The notes: a model not told the origin generated them from the sequence alone. Positions 55,174-63,904 are shown, numbered from the stretch's first letter. The stretch: 64,000 bases of DNA from Lachnospiraceae bacterium (GCA_024399135.1 JAKSHY010000004.1:113756-177755); one strand, 5' to 3'. A program made the numbers and translations.

Positions 55174-56052
55174 TTACAAACATATTTCTCTTAAAACACC
55201 TATCAGATTAAGCTGCTTTAGTGCCGCACTAATAACAGGTACATTGACACTATCCCACTGCTCAAGCACTCTATCTAATTTCTCACCCTTCTGAAGCTGT
55301 ATAGCGCTAATTATAATCTGAGGAATGCAACCAATATCATTCTGAGAAATAGACATTTTATAGCCCGGAAGGATATCATTATTTCCTTCTCCACCAATCA
55401 TTATGTGGAAAACATGAAACTTTTCCTGTACTTCCTTTAACAGGCTATCTCTCGTAGCAGAAGGAAGTGAATCACCAATAACCCTTGTAATTGTTTGAGG
55501 TATACTTGTACTTCTAATTGTAGCCTGATCCCCTATTGAAAATAGAAAACCTTTTTCTTTTCTTTTATTAACTGCATCAATGTTAGTATGTTTTGCTAAA
55601 AATTCCCATAAGCAAGGAAGCGCAACCTGACCAGAACCTTTATTTTCAAAATAGATGTCAAGAAGCTGTTCAGCTATTCTAATGTCAGACTCGAACTGCG
55701 TTACCTGAAGAGGTGCTGTATCCATATAATCCCCGTAAGCAGCACACATTAATGCTGGATCCTCAACTGCACCTGTAGAATAGAGCTTCGTAATAAGTTC
55801 ATTTAATGCCTTCGTTGCAACCTCTACTGCAAGATATCCCATAGAACCTGTAACATCAAGTGCTACTACTATAGGTGTGGTATTAGGATGGTCACTCGAG
55901 TCGAAGCATTCTCTTGTTCCTATGAACTTAGGATTCATTTTTGGATTACAATTGCTACTTTTAAATACCTCCTGTACAGTTTGAGTACTAGAAAGATTTC
56001 TACTAGATTTTAATTTGCTCCAGTCTGAAGCAGTATAACTACCATATCCCAT
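55174..56052 (-). CDS. vWA-domain protein
   Basis: A 292-residue cytosolic protein. A von Willebrand A domain spans about 60-250. The MIDAS-type motif reads ALDVTGSMG (DxTGS in place of DxSxS), with a later Thr/Asp pair in the domain, so metal binding is likely. No membrane segment or signal is present. Related stand-alone vWA proteins (TerY type) work with small kinases or phosphatases. It begins with AAGGAGAT, 12 bases after the zinc-ribbon gene, and is followed after 27 bases by the PurA-like gene. Confidence 0.8.
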   Translation of the reverse strand: MGYGSYTASDWSKLKSSRNLSSTQTVQEVFKSSNCNPKMNPKFIGTRECFDSSDHPNTTPIVVALDVTGSMGYLAVEVATKALNELITKLYSTGAVEDPALMCAAYGDYMDTAPLQVTQFESDIRIAEQLLDIYFENKGSGQVALPCLWEFLAKHTNIDAVNKRKEKGFLFSIGDQATIRSTSIPQTITRVIGDSLPSATRDSLLKEVQEKFHVFHIMIGGEGNNDILPGYKMSISQNDIGCIPQIIISAIQLQKGEKLDRVLEQWDSVNVPVISAALKQLNLIGVLREICL

Positions 56053-56064
56053 GATTTATCTCCT

Positions 56065-56931
56065 TTACATTTTCTTAAACTTATGACCACCAAAGCCTTT
56101 TTCAATAACCTCATCCCATGAAGAAAAATCTTGATATGCATCCGTTTTAGGCTTTGTGTTTAAAAATTCATACATCTCTATTGGATTTCTTGCATTCTCT
56201 GCAATTTCGATTGCTGTTCGTCTTATGTCTGTCAGATCTTTGGTATCAGATATATCTTTTACCTTAGTCCAATCACCAAACAATGCTCCTTCATGAGTGA
56301 TTGGATTAATCCAGACTGCTGTCATATCAAACCTGCCAAATTCGATACCTGAGAATTTAAGTGCACAGCACAGGTTTTCCATTCTGGAAATAACCCAGGC
56401 AAGATGTACTGATTCTAATGGTGCGAAAAGCTCCACTGGATAAAAGTTAGGGCGTCTTATGAAGGCCAGTACTTTCTTTCCATTCTTTAGATCAACATCC
56501 ATTTTCAACTTCGGAAAACATCTTGGCAATTTAGTATCTGCTTCTGGAAAATCAAGCCTGCTCAGATTCGTAAGAAACGCTCTCTTTTCTTTTTCATTAT
56601 CGAAAATATATACAACACTTTCTTTGGCGAGATAACAGGAAAAAGAATCATAATTATATTTATGCATATATTTTATGTTCAAATTCTGACCATTTTCCAA
56701 AGCAAAGGATTCTTCTCCATTACACTGCCACAATGTATCTGAATCGTAATCATATTCCTTATTATCCGCTTCAGCCTTATAGTACTCTACAAGCTTTTTT
56801 CGAAATATCTCATTACCTTTAAAATCAGCATCTGACATAAAGGATTTAGAGCCACAATAAGGACATAAAAAACCTCCGGATTCGCCTATGTTTACTTCGC
56901 CGCCACAATTGCGACATTTATAATGTACCAT
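56065..56931 (-). CDS. Zinc-ribbon protein with kinase-like, probably inactive, domain
   Basis: A 288-residue protein. Residues 6-26 are a zinc ribbon (CRNCGG ... CPYCGS; Cys6, Cys9, Cys23, Cys26). The remainder resembles a protein-kinase fold: a strand-rich lobe (about 70-150), then helices and FSGIEFGRFDMTAVWINP followed by GALFGDWTKVKD, which line up with the HxDxxxxN and DFG regions. The catalytic His-Arg-Asp and DFG residues are replaced, so it is probably a pseudokinase. The fold call is by eye only. Strong AAGGAGGG ribosome binding site; a TATAAT lies at 952-957 upstream of the start, so this is the first gene of the operon. Confidence 0.6.
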   Translation of the reverse strand: MVHYKCRNCGGEVNIGESGGFLCPYCGSKSFMSDADFKGNEIFRKKLVEYYKAEADNKEYDYDSDTLWQCNGEESFALENGQNLNIKYMHKYNYDSFSCYLAKESVVYIFDNEKEKRAFLTNLSRLDFPEADTKLPRCFPKLKMDVDLKNGKKVLAFIRRPNFYPVELFAPLESVHLAWVISRMENLCCALKFSGIEFGRFDMTAVWINPITHEGALFGDWTKVKDISDTKDLTDIRRTAIEIAENARNPIEMYEFLNTKPKTDAYQDFSSWDEVIEKGFGGHKFKKM

Positions 56932-56985
56932 AATATTACCCTCCTTAAGTAATTATATCATTTATTGTGATTTCTGGTATTTATA

Positions 56986-58128
56986 TTAATAGTTATCTAA
57001 AAAATTATGTCGGACACCCTTTTGTTTGTATTCTATAACTGTATCAAGATTCACATTCTCGACACTCTTAAATATGTTTCCCTCAATATAAGGGTTACTT
57101 TCTTTTAGTTTTGCTATCAGTTTCTTAGTTTCCAATCTTTTAGATGACGTTGTTCCGTCCTCATGACATGTACTGCATGTTTCCGTGAAGTGACACGCAC
57201 ACTGAAGAAAATGAAGGTCATTATAGTCTCTCCATTTACATATATCTGCTTCTCTGACAAGATACAAAGGTCTTATCAGTTCCATTCCTTCAAAATTGGT
57301 GCTATGAAGCTTCGGCATCATGGTCTGAATCTGCCCGCCATGGAGCATTCCCATAAGAATTGTCTCTATTACATCATCATAATGATGTCCAAGTGCTATC
57401 TTATTGCATCCCAATTCTTTTGCTTTACTATAAAGATATCCTCTTCTCATCCTTGCACACAGGTAGCATGGATTCTTATCTACCGTATCGACTGCATCAA
57501 ATATAGTACTTCCAAATATGGTTACTGGAATTCCAAGTCTTTTAGCATTGCTCTCAATTAGTTTTCTATTCTCGGCATTATACCCTGGATCCATAACTAA
57601 AAAGGTCAATTCAAAACTCACCTGTCTATGTCTTTGTATTTCCTGAAAAAGCTTCGCCATAAGCATTGAATCTTTGCCACCTGAGATACATACCGCGATA
57701 TGATCACCCTCCTGAATTAATTCATATGTCTTACAGGCCTTCGCAAATGGTGAGAAAAGAGACTTATGGAATTTCTTTCTTATACTTACTTCAACCTCTT
57801 CCTGATAATTCTCATTTTCTGCCTCATCCATTATTTCTAATAGAAAGGCATTATATCCCCCAGCCAGACTAAAACAGTTAATCCCTCTGCCTTCCAGAAG
57901 TTCAGCTATTTCTTGTGACTTTTCACCACGCTGACAATATAAAATAATATCTTTTTCCGCATCCAGTTTACTAATCGATCCCTCCAGGTCCTCCTCAAAC
58001 ATAGCCGCCGGAATATTGATTGCTCCCGGGATTCCACCATACAGAGTACTTCCTTCATCTCTTATATCAACAAGCATATATTCACTTGGATTCTTCTCTT
58101 TTAATTGAATAAGAGTAATCTCTCTCAT
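56986..58128 (-). CDS. Rhodanese-TtcA-like ATP pyrophosphatase fusion
   Basis: A 380-residue protein. Residues 1-100 are a rhodanese domain with active-site Cys in ILYCQRGEKS. Residues about 125-370 resemble tRNA 2-thiocytidine synthetase TtcA: PP-loop CISGGKDSMLMA, CYLCARMRR, GHHYDDVIETILMG and further Cys near the end (CACHFTETCSTC). The rhodanese domain could deliver persulfide sulfur to the TtcA-like domain. In TtcA a 4Fe-4S cluster is held by CxxC plus one Cys; here CYLC and later Cys fit. The start at 58128 has GGAGG 9 bases upstream. The target (tRNA or other) is inferred. Confidence 0.85.
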   Translation of the reverse strand: MREITLIQLKEKNPSEYMLVDIRDEGSTLYGGIPGAINIPAAMFEEDLEGSISKLDAEKDIILYCQRGEKSQEIAELLEGRGINCFSLAGGYNAFLLEIMDEAENENYQEEVEVSIRKKFHKSLFSPFAKACKTYELIQEGDHIAVCISGGKDSMLMAKLFQEIQRHRQVSFELTFLVMDPGYNAENRKLIESNAKRLGIPVTIFGSTIFDAVDTVDKNPCYLCARMRRGYLYSKAKELGCNKIALGHHYDDVIETILMGMLHGGQIQTMMPKLHSTNFEGMELIRPLYLVREADICKWRDYNDLHFLQCACHFTETCSTCHEDGTTSSKRLETKKLIAKLKESNPYIEGNIFKSVENVNLDTVIEYKQKGVRHNFLDNY

Positions 58129-58195
58129 TATGTCAATCCTCCGCTTATTAGCACTCATTTTATATAGTATTCTGTGCCAACACCAGTCTCAACAA

Positions 58196-58891
58196 TTACA
58201 TCCACGGCTTCTTTCCATCAAGCCAGCCTTTTTCTTTCCAATACTGTGTTTCAATTGGTGACGAATTCCAGCCTTTCTTTTGCATCATTCCCATCATTCG
58301 GAACATGAATCTAGTCTTTATGCCAACAGAAGTTTCTGTAGTTTTACTTAACTTTCGTGCTAGTATAGCAGTTTTTTTCTCTATCTTTTCTTTCTTATCT
58401 GGAGCCACACCATCCCAACTCATGGCCTGAACTGCCATACCATATTTATAAATTTCAGGAATACCCAGATAGAACAGACAGTCTTCCACATCTTTCATAG
58501 CTGATTTTATTCCTGTCCCTGCAGCTGTAGATACAATAACAGCCTTCTTCTTAAACATAGATTCCATCGGTCTATGAGCCATCCATAGATCAAATGTGAG
58601 ATCAAAAAATGATTTTAATGGTGCTGACATATGCATACAATATGTTGGCGTTGTAACAATTAATATATCCGCCATATCTATAGCATCAATTATTGTCTTC
58701 TTCTCTTCATAGTAAGGACAAGCTGAATCATCTTCAATACACTTATAACATCCCACACAGAAATGATTTAAGTCCTTAGGAAAGAAAAACTCTGTTATCT
58801 CATTCTTTCCCTCTATTTTATCAGCAATCATTCGTCCGATATGATATGTACTTCCTTTATGATTCTGTCCATTAAGCATTACTATTTTCAT
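58196..58891 (-). CDS. NADPH-dependent FMN reductase / iron-sulfur flavoprotein
   Basis: A 231-residue flavodoxin-fold protein. The FMN-phosphate loop is LNGQNHKGSTYHIGRMI, and the flavin-ring region is VTTPTYCMHMSAPLKSFFD. A compact Cys cluster (CVGCYKC and later CPYY) is as in Archaeoglobus-type iron-sulfur flavoproteins, so a 4Fe-4S cluster is possible. It overlaps the TetR stop codon by one base, and GGAGG precedes it. It is the likely target gene of the TetR repressor, with a role in redox or electrophile stress. Confidence 0.88.
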   Translation of the reverse strand: MKIVMLNGQNHKGSTYHIGRMIADKIEGKNEITEFFFPKDLNHFCVGCYKCIEDDSACPYYEEKKTIIDAIDMADILIVTTPTYCMHMSAPLKSFFDLTFDLWMAHRPMESMFKKKAVIVSTAAGTGIKSAMKDVEDCLFYLGIPEIYKYGMAVQAMSWDGVAPDKKEKIEKKTAILARKLSKTTETSVGIKTRFMFRMMGMMQKKGWNSSPIETQYWKEKGWLDGKKPWM

Positions 58892-59508
58892 TACTGTGTA
58901 CCTCCATAAATTTTACTAAATTGTCTAAAATGTTTTTCTAGTAATTCTAATGCTTCCGCTTCTCTATCCGGTTCTCTGTCACATAAGGTTAGAAGCATAT
59001 AAATCGGCGCATAAAACTGAAGAGTCATCATATCCACATCTGCATGTATAAATGCTCCACTTGCTACCATAAACTGAAACAACATCTTTTGATAAGAAAT
59101 GGGACCATCTACATATTGTGAAGAATAAATATTCGCAAATTCTTTATTATGAAATTGCTCTATGGTAAGTATCTTTCTAAACCGACATGTATAGTCATCA
59201 TGTAGAAAATACAAAAATAACTCTGTTCCGATTTCTACCAATTTATCCTCTGAAATACTGCTATATACTGATGCATCCGCTGAGGGATTCATGCCACTAA
59301 TATTTAGAGTACCTGCATGTTCTTCATATCTTTTATTCATTTCATCAATTATTGCATCAAAAATCGCCTGCTTGTTCTTATAATGCTTATAAAGAGAAGG
59401 TGCTTTAATTCCAACCTTTTGGGCTATTTCTCCCACATAAACATTTGCATAACCTTTTTGTGAAAATAAGGTTAATGCCTCGTCTAAAATTCTATGTTTG
59501 GTATCCAT
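58891..59508 (-). CDS. TetR-family transcriptional regulator
   Basis: A 205-residue repressor. The helix-turn-helix is IAQKVGIKAPSLYKHYKNKQ (about residues 27-46), and the ligand-binding helical domain has no recognisable relatives by eye. It lies first in a two-gene operon with the flavoprotein. Its promoter overlaps one 18-bp palindrome and is followed by another of nearly the same sequence, so it is almost certainly auto-repressed. AAAGGA precedes the ATG. Confidence 0.93.
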   Translation of the reverse strand: MDTKHRILDEALTLFSQKGYANVYVGEIAQKVGIKAPSLYKHYKNKQAIFDAIIDEMNKRYEEHAGTLNISGMNPSADASVYSSISEDKLVEIGTELFLYFLHDDYTCRFRKILTIEQFHNKEFANIYSSQYVDGPISYQKMLFQFMVASGAFIHADVDMMTLQFYAPIYMLLTLCDREPDREAEALELLEKHFRQFSKIYGGTQ

Positions 59509-59530
59509 TTGTTATTTCCTTTCGCGCTCT

Positions 59531-59579
59531 GGCTAATTTGAATTAGCCTTATTGTAAGCTAATTCAAATTAGCTGTCAA
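59531..59579 (-). promoter_or_regulatory. TetR promoter with two palindromic operators
   Basis: Promoter: TTGACA (59574-59579), 17-base spacer, TACAAT (59551-59556). Operator 1, AGCTAATTCAAATTAGCT (59557-59574), fills the spacer. Operator 2, GGCTAATTTGAATTAGCC (59531-59548), lies just after the transcription start. Centres are 26 bp apart. Confidence 0.85.
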
Positions 59580-59588
59580 TATAAAAGA

Positions 59589-59621
59589 AGAAAAGACTAT
59601 CCCAAAATGATAATCTTTTCT
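59589..59621. terminator. Bidirectional terminator-like hairpin
   Basis: AGAAAAGACTATC pairs with GATAATCTTTTCT at 12 of 13 positions. On the minus strand a TTCTTTTAT run follows; on the plus strand a CTATATTTTT. It would separate the 59826 gene from the TetR promoter. Confidence 0.6.
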
Positions 59622-59664
59622 CTATATTTTTCAGGTTGTATTTCAACCAAATCATATACTATTC

Positions 59665-59735
59665 GCGCACGTCTTAGGTGCCACAAATTTTTACCCCCGT
59701 AAAAGTCTGACTGTTTCGGTATCTGTTGTGTGCGC
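59665..59735. other. Hairpin-rich intergenic element
   Basis: GCGCAC (59665-59670) pairs with GTGCGC (59730-59735). Nested inside is TTTTAC-CCCC-GTAAAA (59689-59704). The rest of the 59.6-59.8 kb gap has no open frame. It may be part of a folded RNA or a mobile-element end; I recognise no family. Confidence 0.4.
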
Positions 59736-59825
59736 AAACGTTTTTCGAATATTCGGATTGACAACCATTATTTCCTGTAGTATCATACTTCCATAAAGGA
59801 AATGGGTTTTTTGTCTGGTAAGCGA

Positions 59826-60422
59826 TCATTCGCCGAGAGAGTTGCTCGTTTCTTTTTTTATGTCTATAACATCATACAAATACAATTTACCATCATTTGA
59901 ATGGCGTACCAGCATAGATGCGTGAAAGACATTGTACCTTTCTAATTCGCCTTTGTCGTCATAAACTGGAAGTGCAAATCTAGAATCATATCTGTACCAT
60001 CCATTTTTTGCATCTCTTCTATGCTTATCCTCATGATTCTCTCTAAAATGTTTTCCTACTGCTATCTCTATCATTTCAGGAAGTCCCGTTGTTGCATTTG
60101 TACCTTTTATGCTATTAGTATATTTTGATCCACTATATTCCTTTGGGAGATCAGAACCAATATAGACAATATCTCCAGTTGCGGCAATTGTATAAAATTC
60201 TCCAACATACTCTTTTAAATACTCTCTGACATCTTTCCAATCTACAGAACGTTTTCCCTTAAATCTGATATCATTAATAATAACAATATTATTACCGTCA
60301 ACATCCTGAATAACAGATACATTTCTTCTAATCTTTTTTGACTCATTTTCCTGATTGATTTCTTTGCATATTTCAACCAACTCAACTCCTGCATAAGCTG
60401 CAACATCATTAATTGAAACCAT
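59826..60422 (-). CDS. Uncharacterised accessory-genome protein
   Basis: A 198-residue soluble protein. The C-terminal half (about 95-190) has conserved-looking HRRDAKNGWYRYDSRFALPV and YNVFHASMLVRH followed by LYLYDVIDIKKETS. It recalls segments seen in phage and plasmid polyprotein toxins or nuclease-like domains of Lachnospiraceae, but I cannot assign a fold safely. His and Arg residues are frequent in it. GAGGAAG precedes the start. Position in an eroded region beside a hairpin element and gene remnants suggests acquired DNA. Confidence 0.5.
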   Translation of the reverse strand: MVSINDVAAYAGVELVEICKEINQENESKKIRRNVSVIQDVDGNNIVIINDIRFKGKRSVDWKDVREYLKEYVGEFYTIAATGDIVYIGSDLPKEYSGSKYTNSIKGTNATTGLPEMIEIAVGKHFRENHEDKHRRDAKNGWYRYDSRFALPVYDDKGELERYNVFHASMLVRHSNDGKLYLYDVIDIKKETSNSLGE

Positions 60423-60497
60423 TAGTGTATCTTCCTCTTCATAAATAAATGAATAATGCTGATTTCTGCAATTTCAGATACTATATTACTCTTCCTT

Positions 60498-60989
60498 CTA
60501 TAATCCAAACATCGTATTAATCAGATGTAGCCCTGTCGCTGTTTCAAACACCTTATCTCTAAATGTGATAATAGCACTCTTATCCAAATCATCTTCCATT
60601 GCATTTACAAGGAAATCTGCCTCCAATAAAATTCTATAATCAAGTCCTTTCACATTATCGTAAGTATGATGATGTGCTATCAGATAGCAGATTCTATTGA
60701 TTTCATCTTCAGATACTTCCGAAAATTCTGCAAGCATCTTTCTTGCATAAGTGGGGCCTTCCTGTTCCTGAAGCTTGCCACCACATCTGCCATACTTTTC
60801 TTCAGAAGGTCTTATTCCTATATCGTGCATAATAGCTGCCATATCCAAAACACGGAGCTGCTCTTCTTCTAATTGCTCCTTCATTCCGATGACATGGGCA
60901 AATTCGTATACTTTTATAAAATGCTGTATTCTCTTTGGGTCACCAGCATTAAACTCAGTCATTTTTACAATAAGTTCTTCATTTATCAT
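60498..60989 (-). CDS. HD-domain phosphohydrolase-like protein
   Basis: A 163-residue protein. The HD metal motif is MAAIMHDIGIRPSE, with an upstream His (RIQHFIKVYEFAHVIG) and later IAHHHTYDN and EADFLVNAM, a pattern typical of HD phosphohydrolases. Substrate (nucleotide or other phosphoester) unknown. The start at 60989 has GAAGGA 10 bases upstream; a longer reading into the YhcG remnant is not used. It follows the remnant by a few bases and may have been transcribed with it. Confidence 0.75.
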   Translation of the reverse strand: MINEELIVKMTEFNAGDPKRIQHFIKVYEFAHVIGMKEQLEEEQLRVLDMAAIMHDIGIRPSEEKYGRCGGKLQEQEGPTYARKMLAEFSEVSEDEINRICYLIAHHHTYDNVKGLDYRILLEADFLVNAMEDDLDKSAIITFRDKVFETATGLHLINTMFGL

Positions 60990-60993
60990 AAAG

Positions 60994-61660
60994 CTAATTC
61001 CTTCTCTTTTCCCTTTTCTTTTCAAGGAAATCTCTGTCCGTACAAAGAACAATTCCTATTGGTGGATTATCGCTTTCCTCATTTACTTCCTCTTCATAAT
61101 AATTGAGATACATATTGAGCTGTCCAACTGCTGCTGGCATCAGTTTCTTAGTCTTTAACTCTATCAATACATATGAATGTAATATTTTATTATAGAAAAC
61201 CATATCCACATAATAATGTTCATTACCAAGAGTTATTCGCTGTTGGGTTCCAACAAACATAAATCCTTTTCCCAATTCAAGTAAGAACTTTTCTATATGC
61301 TCAACCAACGCTTTTTCAAGGTCACTTTCTAACACTGGCTTGTCCTCTGGTATTCCTAAAAATTCAAATACATAAGGATCTTTAATAATGTCACTCGGTT
61401 TTGTAATTTCATTTCCATTTAATGCAAGCTCAAGAACTCGCTCTTTATTCTCTGTTCCAGATGATAATAGCAATCTTTCATATAATGATGTTTCCATCTG
61501 TCTTTTTAACTCTCTGACAGACCAACCAGCATTAACACATTCTTTTTCATAAAAACTTCTTTTATCATCTTCTGAAATTAATAGTAATTCACAATAATAC
61601 GACCTATATTCCAATAAGCAGTAATTATAAATAAGGGATTTTCATATTCTGACATTGTGA
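60994..61660 (-). pseudogene. Broken YhcG-family (DUF1016) nuclease gene
   Basis: The open part, 60994-61614 (206 residues), resembles the C-terminal PD-(D/E)XK half of YhcG: GWSVRELKRQ, YERLLLS, LGKGFMFVGTQQRI, YYVDMVFYN, LIELKTKKL. It lacks the usual N-terminal domain of over 100 residues and ends abnormally after IVLCTDRD. Just upstream in another frame, TAYWNIGRII reads as part of the missing DUF1016 N-terminal domain. The two pieces are fused out of frame, as after an internal deletion. YhcG proteins are linked to restriction or phage-defence islands; this copy is a remnant. Confidence 0.7.
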
Positions 61661-61719
61661 AGCAGCTCAGTTGTACGATTGAACAAATCACTAAGACGAG
61701 AATCGCATTAGGCAAGTAA
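61618..61719 (+). pseudogene. 3' remnant of a plus-strand gene (helix-turn-helix end)
   Basis: A short open frame with no start reads GFSYSDIVKQLSCTIEQIT then TKTRIALGK and stops with TAA at 61717-61719. The pattern looks like a helix-turn-helix C-terminus, as in transposase or nuclease families of this phylum. A good terminator begins 6 bases after the stop, on the same strand, as expected for a real gene end. The 5' part has been lost at the YhcG junction. Confidence 0.45.
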
Positions 61720-61725
61720 AAGAAA

Positions 61726-61763
61726 ACCCACCTATCAATTCTGAATATCTTGATAAGGTGGGT
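61726..61763 (+). terminator. Strong terminator, probably bidirectional
   Basis: ACCCACCTATCAA pairs with TTGATAAGGTGGGT with one bulged base. ATTTTTG follows on the plus strand, and TTTTCTTTTA on the minus strand, so it can end both the remnant and the chemoreceptor transcript. Confidence 0.8.
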
Positions 61764-61826
61764 ATTTTTGTGCCTACATCTACTAACTAAACGACATTGC
61801 CCAATACCGAGTGGTGTTCCGTCTGG

Positions 61827-61862
61827 GTTGAACGATGCACCATTTTTGGTGGGTCATTCAGG
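61827..61862. repeat. 36-bp palindromic repeat, copy 1
   Basis: Identical over 36 bases to 63905-63940, beginning GTTGAACGATGCACC and ending TGGGTCATTCAGG. Each copy folds on itself: CACCA-TTTT-TGGTG plus outer partial pairing. This copy lies after the 3' end of the chemoreceptor gene, inside a larger region closed by TACATCT/AGATGTA. Confidence 0.85.
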
Positions 61863-61897
61863 CCCCGACCGCAAAGCCGAGATGTAATCCATAATTA

Positions 61898-63862
61898 TTA
61901 AACATTGAACTGTTCGATACTCTTTTTCATATCTTCAGACTGTCCGTGCAATACATTAGACAGTGCAACGCATTCTTCAGATGTAGCTTTCGTGCTTGTC
62001 GTAAATGTTTCCATTTCGCGCATCTGCATTTCAATACCACGCATAGCATCATTGCCAGCTTTGATACTTTCACCTATACGAGACACGTGAGCATTAACCT
62101 TGTCATTAATGTCAATAACCTTCTTCATCTGGTCAGATGTTTCAGCAACAAGTGTATTTCCATATTCAACAGATTCTGCTGTTTCTTTTATGAGTTTAGT
62201 AGTGTTTTCTGATGCCTGCTTAGTTTCATCAGCAAGTTTTCTTACTTCGTCTGCAACAACAGCAAAACCTCTACCTGATTCACCAGCACGAGCAGCTTCG
62301 ATAGAAGCGTTAAGTGAAAGCAAATTAGTCTGTTCTGCAATACCATTGATTACATCAAGAATTTCAGATATATGATTTGACTTATCCGTGATATCTTCCA
62401 TAGCTTTGACAAGTTCTTCCATCTTCTGATATCCAATATCTAATGTAGAATTAGCGTCAACAGATAATGATTCAGACTCAGTAACAAGTTCCATACCTTC
62501 TTCAAATTCGGATTTTACGTTCTCGATACTATTGTCTACTTTACATACAATAGTCATTACGTCTTCGACATTCTTCGATAAACTTTCAGCGCCGGACGCA
62601 ACTTCCTGAGCAGATTCATATACAGAATCTGAAATATTTCTAATAGACGATATTGTTTCACTTAAAGACTCAAGAATAATATTGATTGAATTCTTCAATG
62701 ACTTAAAATCACCAATGTAATCTTTACTCACATTTACAGTAAAATCACCCTTAGACATTACATCCAAAATATTAGCAATATCATCAATATAACCTTTAAT
62801 GACTTCATTAGATTCTTCAATCGCTGAACACAGACATCCAATTTCATCAGAATCTCTATGATTCGCTGTATAATCCAATACACAATTCTTCATATTGTCG
62901 GCAACACCTGATAATTCACCAAGAGGTTGTAATAGTTTACTAATTGTCTTTGTATTTCTATGTTTACTTGGATAATAAACAGCGATGAACAAAATAATAC
63001 AAATTAAAATAATAATAGCGTAAAGACCATAATAAGATAGAAGAGTAGTCGCATAAACAACGGTTATATCTGCAACAGGTACATATTCACTGTTATATAC
63101 GTATGCACCACCCATTTTACTAAGTCTTGTATCCGGTTTAAACAAATTTTGACTAATACCTAAATCAGCATACGTTTTGGCAACCATATCACCATTGCTG
63201 TCCGCAACGGGTAAATTCATATCATTTTTATGTGTTAATACAGTTCCTGCACCATCTAAAATAATAGCAAAAGAATTATTAGTACTCAAACTACTAGTCA
63301 TAAGCGTAAGGTCATCAATGAAAAAATCAGCAGCAAATACACCGACAGGTTTTCCATTTTGAACAATAGCTTTTGATATAGTGACTACAATTCGACCGGT
63401 ATCAGCATCAACATACGCAGGTGCTACAAATGCTTCATTAGGATTTGCAAACGCGTCTGGATACCAATCACGTTCAGTAGCCTTATAATCACTAGGAACT
63501 TCCCATCCATCACTAAATACGCATCTGTCGTCAGTTAAACCAAAATAGTAAGCATACGCAGTTGGATTTTCACCAATAATATCTGCCATATATGCTTCCG
63601 ATTCATCAAATCTGGTTCCAACATAATCTTCGTATGCTAATGTATATGCTATTACATTAACTCGACCTATTTGTGCGTCAAACCAATCATTTACGCCTTT
63701 AATTACAGCGTCTGTTTGAGCATTTGCCATACCGTTTGTTTTCTGTACTAATAACAACATAGACGTTCCGCCTAAAACTACTAGAAAAACAATCGATAAC
63801 ATCAACATTGATTTCTTGAATAAATCTAGAATCCGTCGAACTATACTTACTTCATTCTTCAT
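61898..63862 (-). CDS. Methyl-accepting chemotaxis protein with dCache sensor
   Basis: A 654-residue chemoreceptor. A membrane helix lies at about 17-39, then a periplasm-side double-Cache sensor (about 45-275) with [15 protein letters not shown] and PVGVFAADF, a second helix (about 278-300), HAMP regions (to about 400) and the cytosolic signalling coiled coil with the conserved tip [20 protein letters not shown]. It should steer swimming through CheA/CheW, with small molecules sensed by dCache. GGAG precedes the start. It is flanked on both sides by the same 36-bp repeat. Confidence 0.93.
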   Translation of the reverse strand: MKNEVSIVRRILDLFKKSMLMLSIVFLVVLGGTSMLLLVQKTNGMANAQTDAVIKGVNDWFDAQIGRVNVIAYTLAYEDYVGTRFDESEAYMADIIGENPTAYAYYFGLTDDRCVFSDGWEVPSDYKATERDWYPDAFANPNEAFVAPAYVDADTGRIVVTISKAIVQNGKPVGVFAADFFIDDLTLMTSSLSTNNSFAIILDGAGTVLTHKNDMNLPVADSNGDMVAKTYADLGISQNLFKPDTRLSKMGGAYVYNSEYVPVADITVVYATTLLSYYGLYAIIILICIILFIAVYYPSKHRNTKTISKLLQPLGELSGVADNMKNCVLDYTANHRDSDEIGCLCSAIEESNEVIKGYIDDIANILDVMSKGDFTVNVSKDYIGDFKSLKNSINIILESLSETISSIRNISDSVYESAQEVASGAESLSKNVEDVMTIVCKVDNSIENVKSEFEEGMELVTESESLSVDANSTLDIGYQKMEELVKAMEDITDKSNHISEILDVINGIAEQTNLLSLNASIEAARAGESGRGFAVVADEVRKLADETKQASENTTKLIKETAESVEYGNTLVAETSDQMKKVIDINDKVNAHVSRIGESIKAGNDAMRGIEMQMREMETFTTSTKATSEECVALSNVLHGQSEDMKKSIEQFNV

Positions 63863-63904
63863 TGCGTCTCCTTTCTCAATAAATAAAGGACGATAGTAAA
63901 TATT

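Noticed and set aside
60498..60989. HD protein as a DatZ-type dATPase partner of the PurA-like enzyme (Z-genome pathway)
   Set aside because: The PurA-like protein keeps the catalytic Asp that PurZ lacks, the genes are 5 kb apart in different units, and no MazZ-like or DNA polymerase gene is present.
61898..63862. Reading the chemoreceptor locus as a composite transposon
   Set aside because: The flanking 36-bp repeats are direct, carry no transposase, and show no target-site duplication that I can identify.
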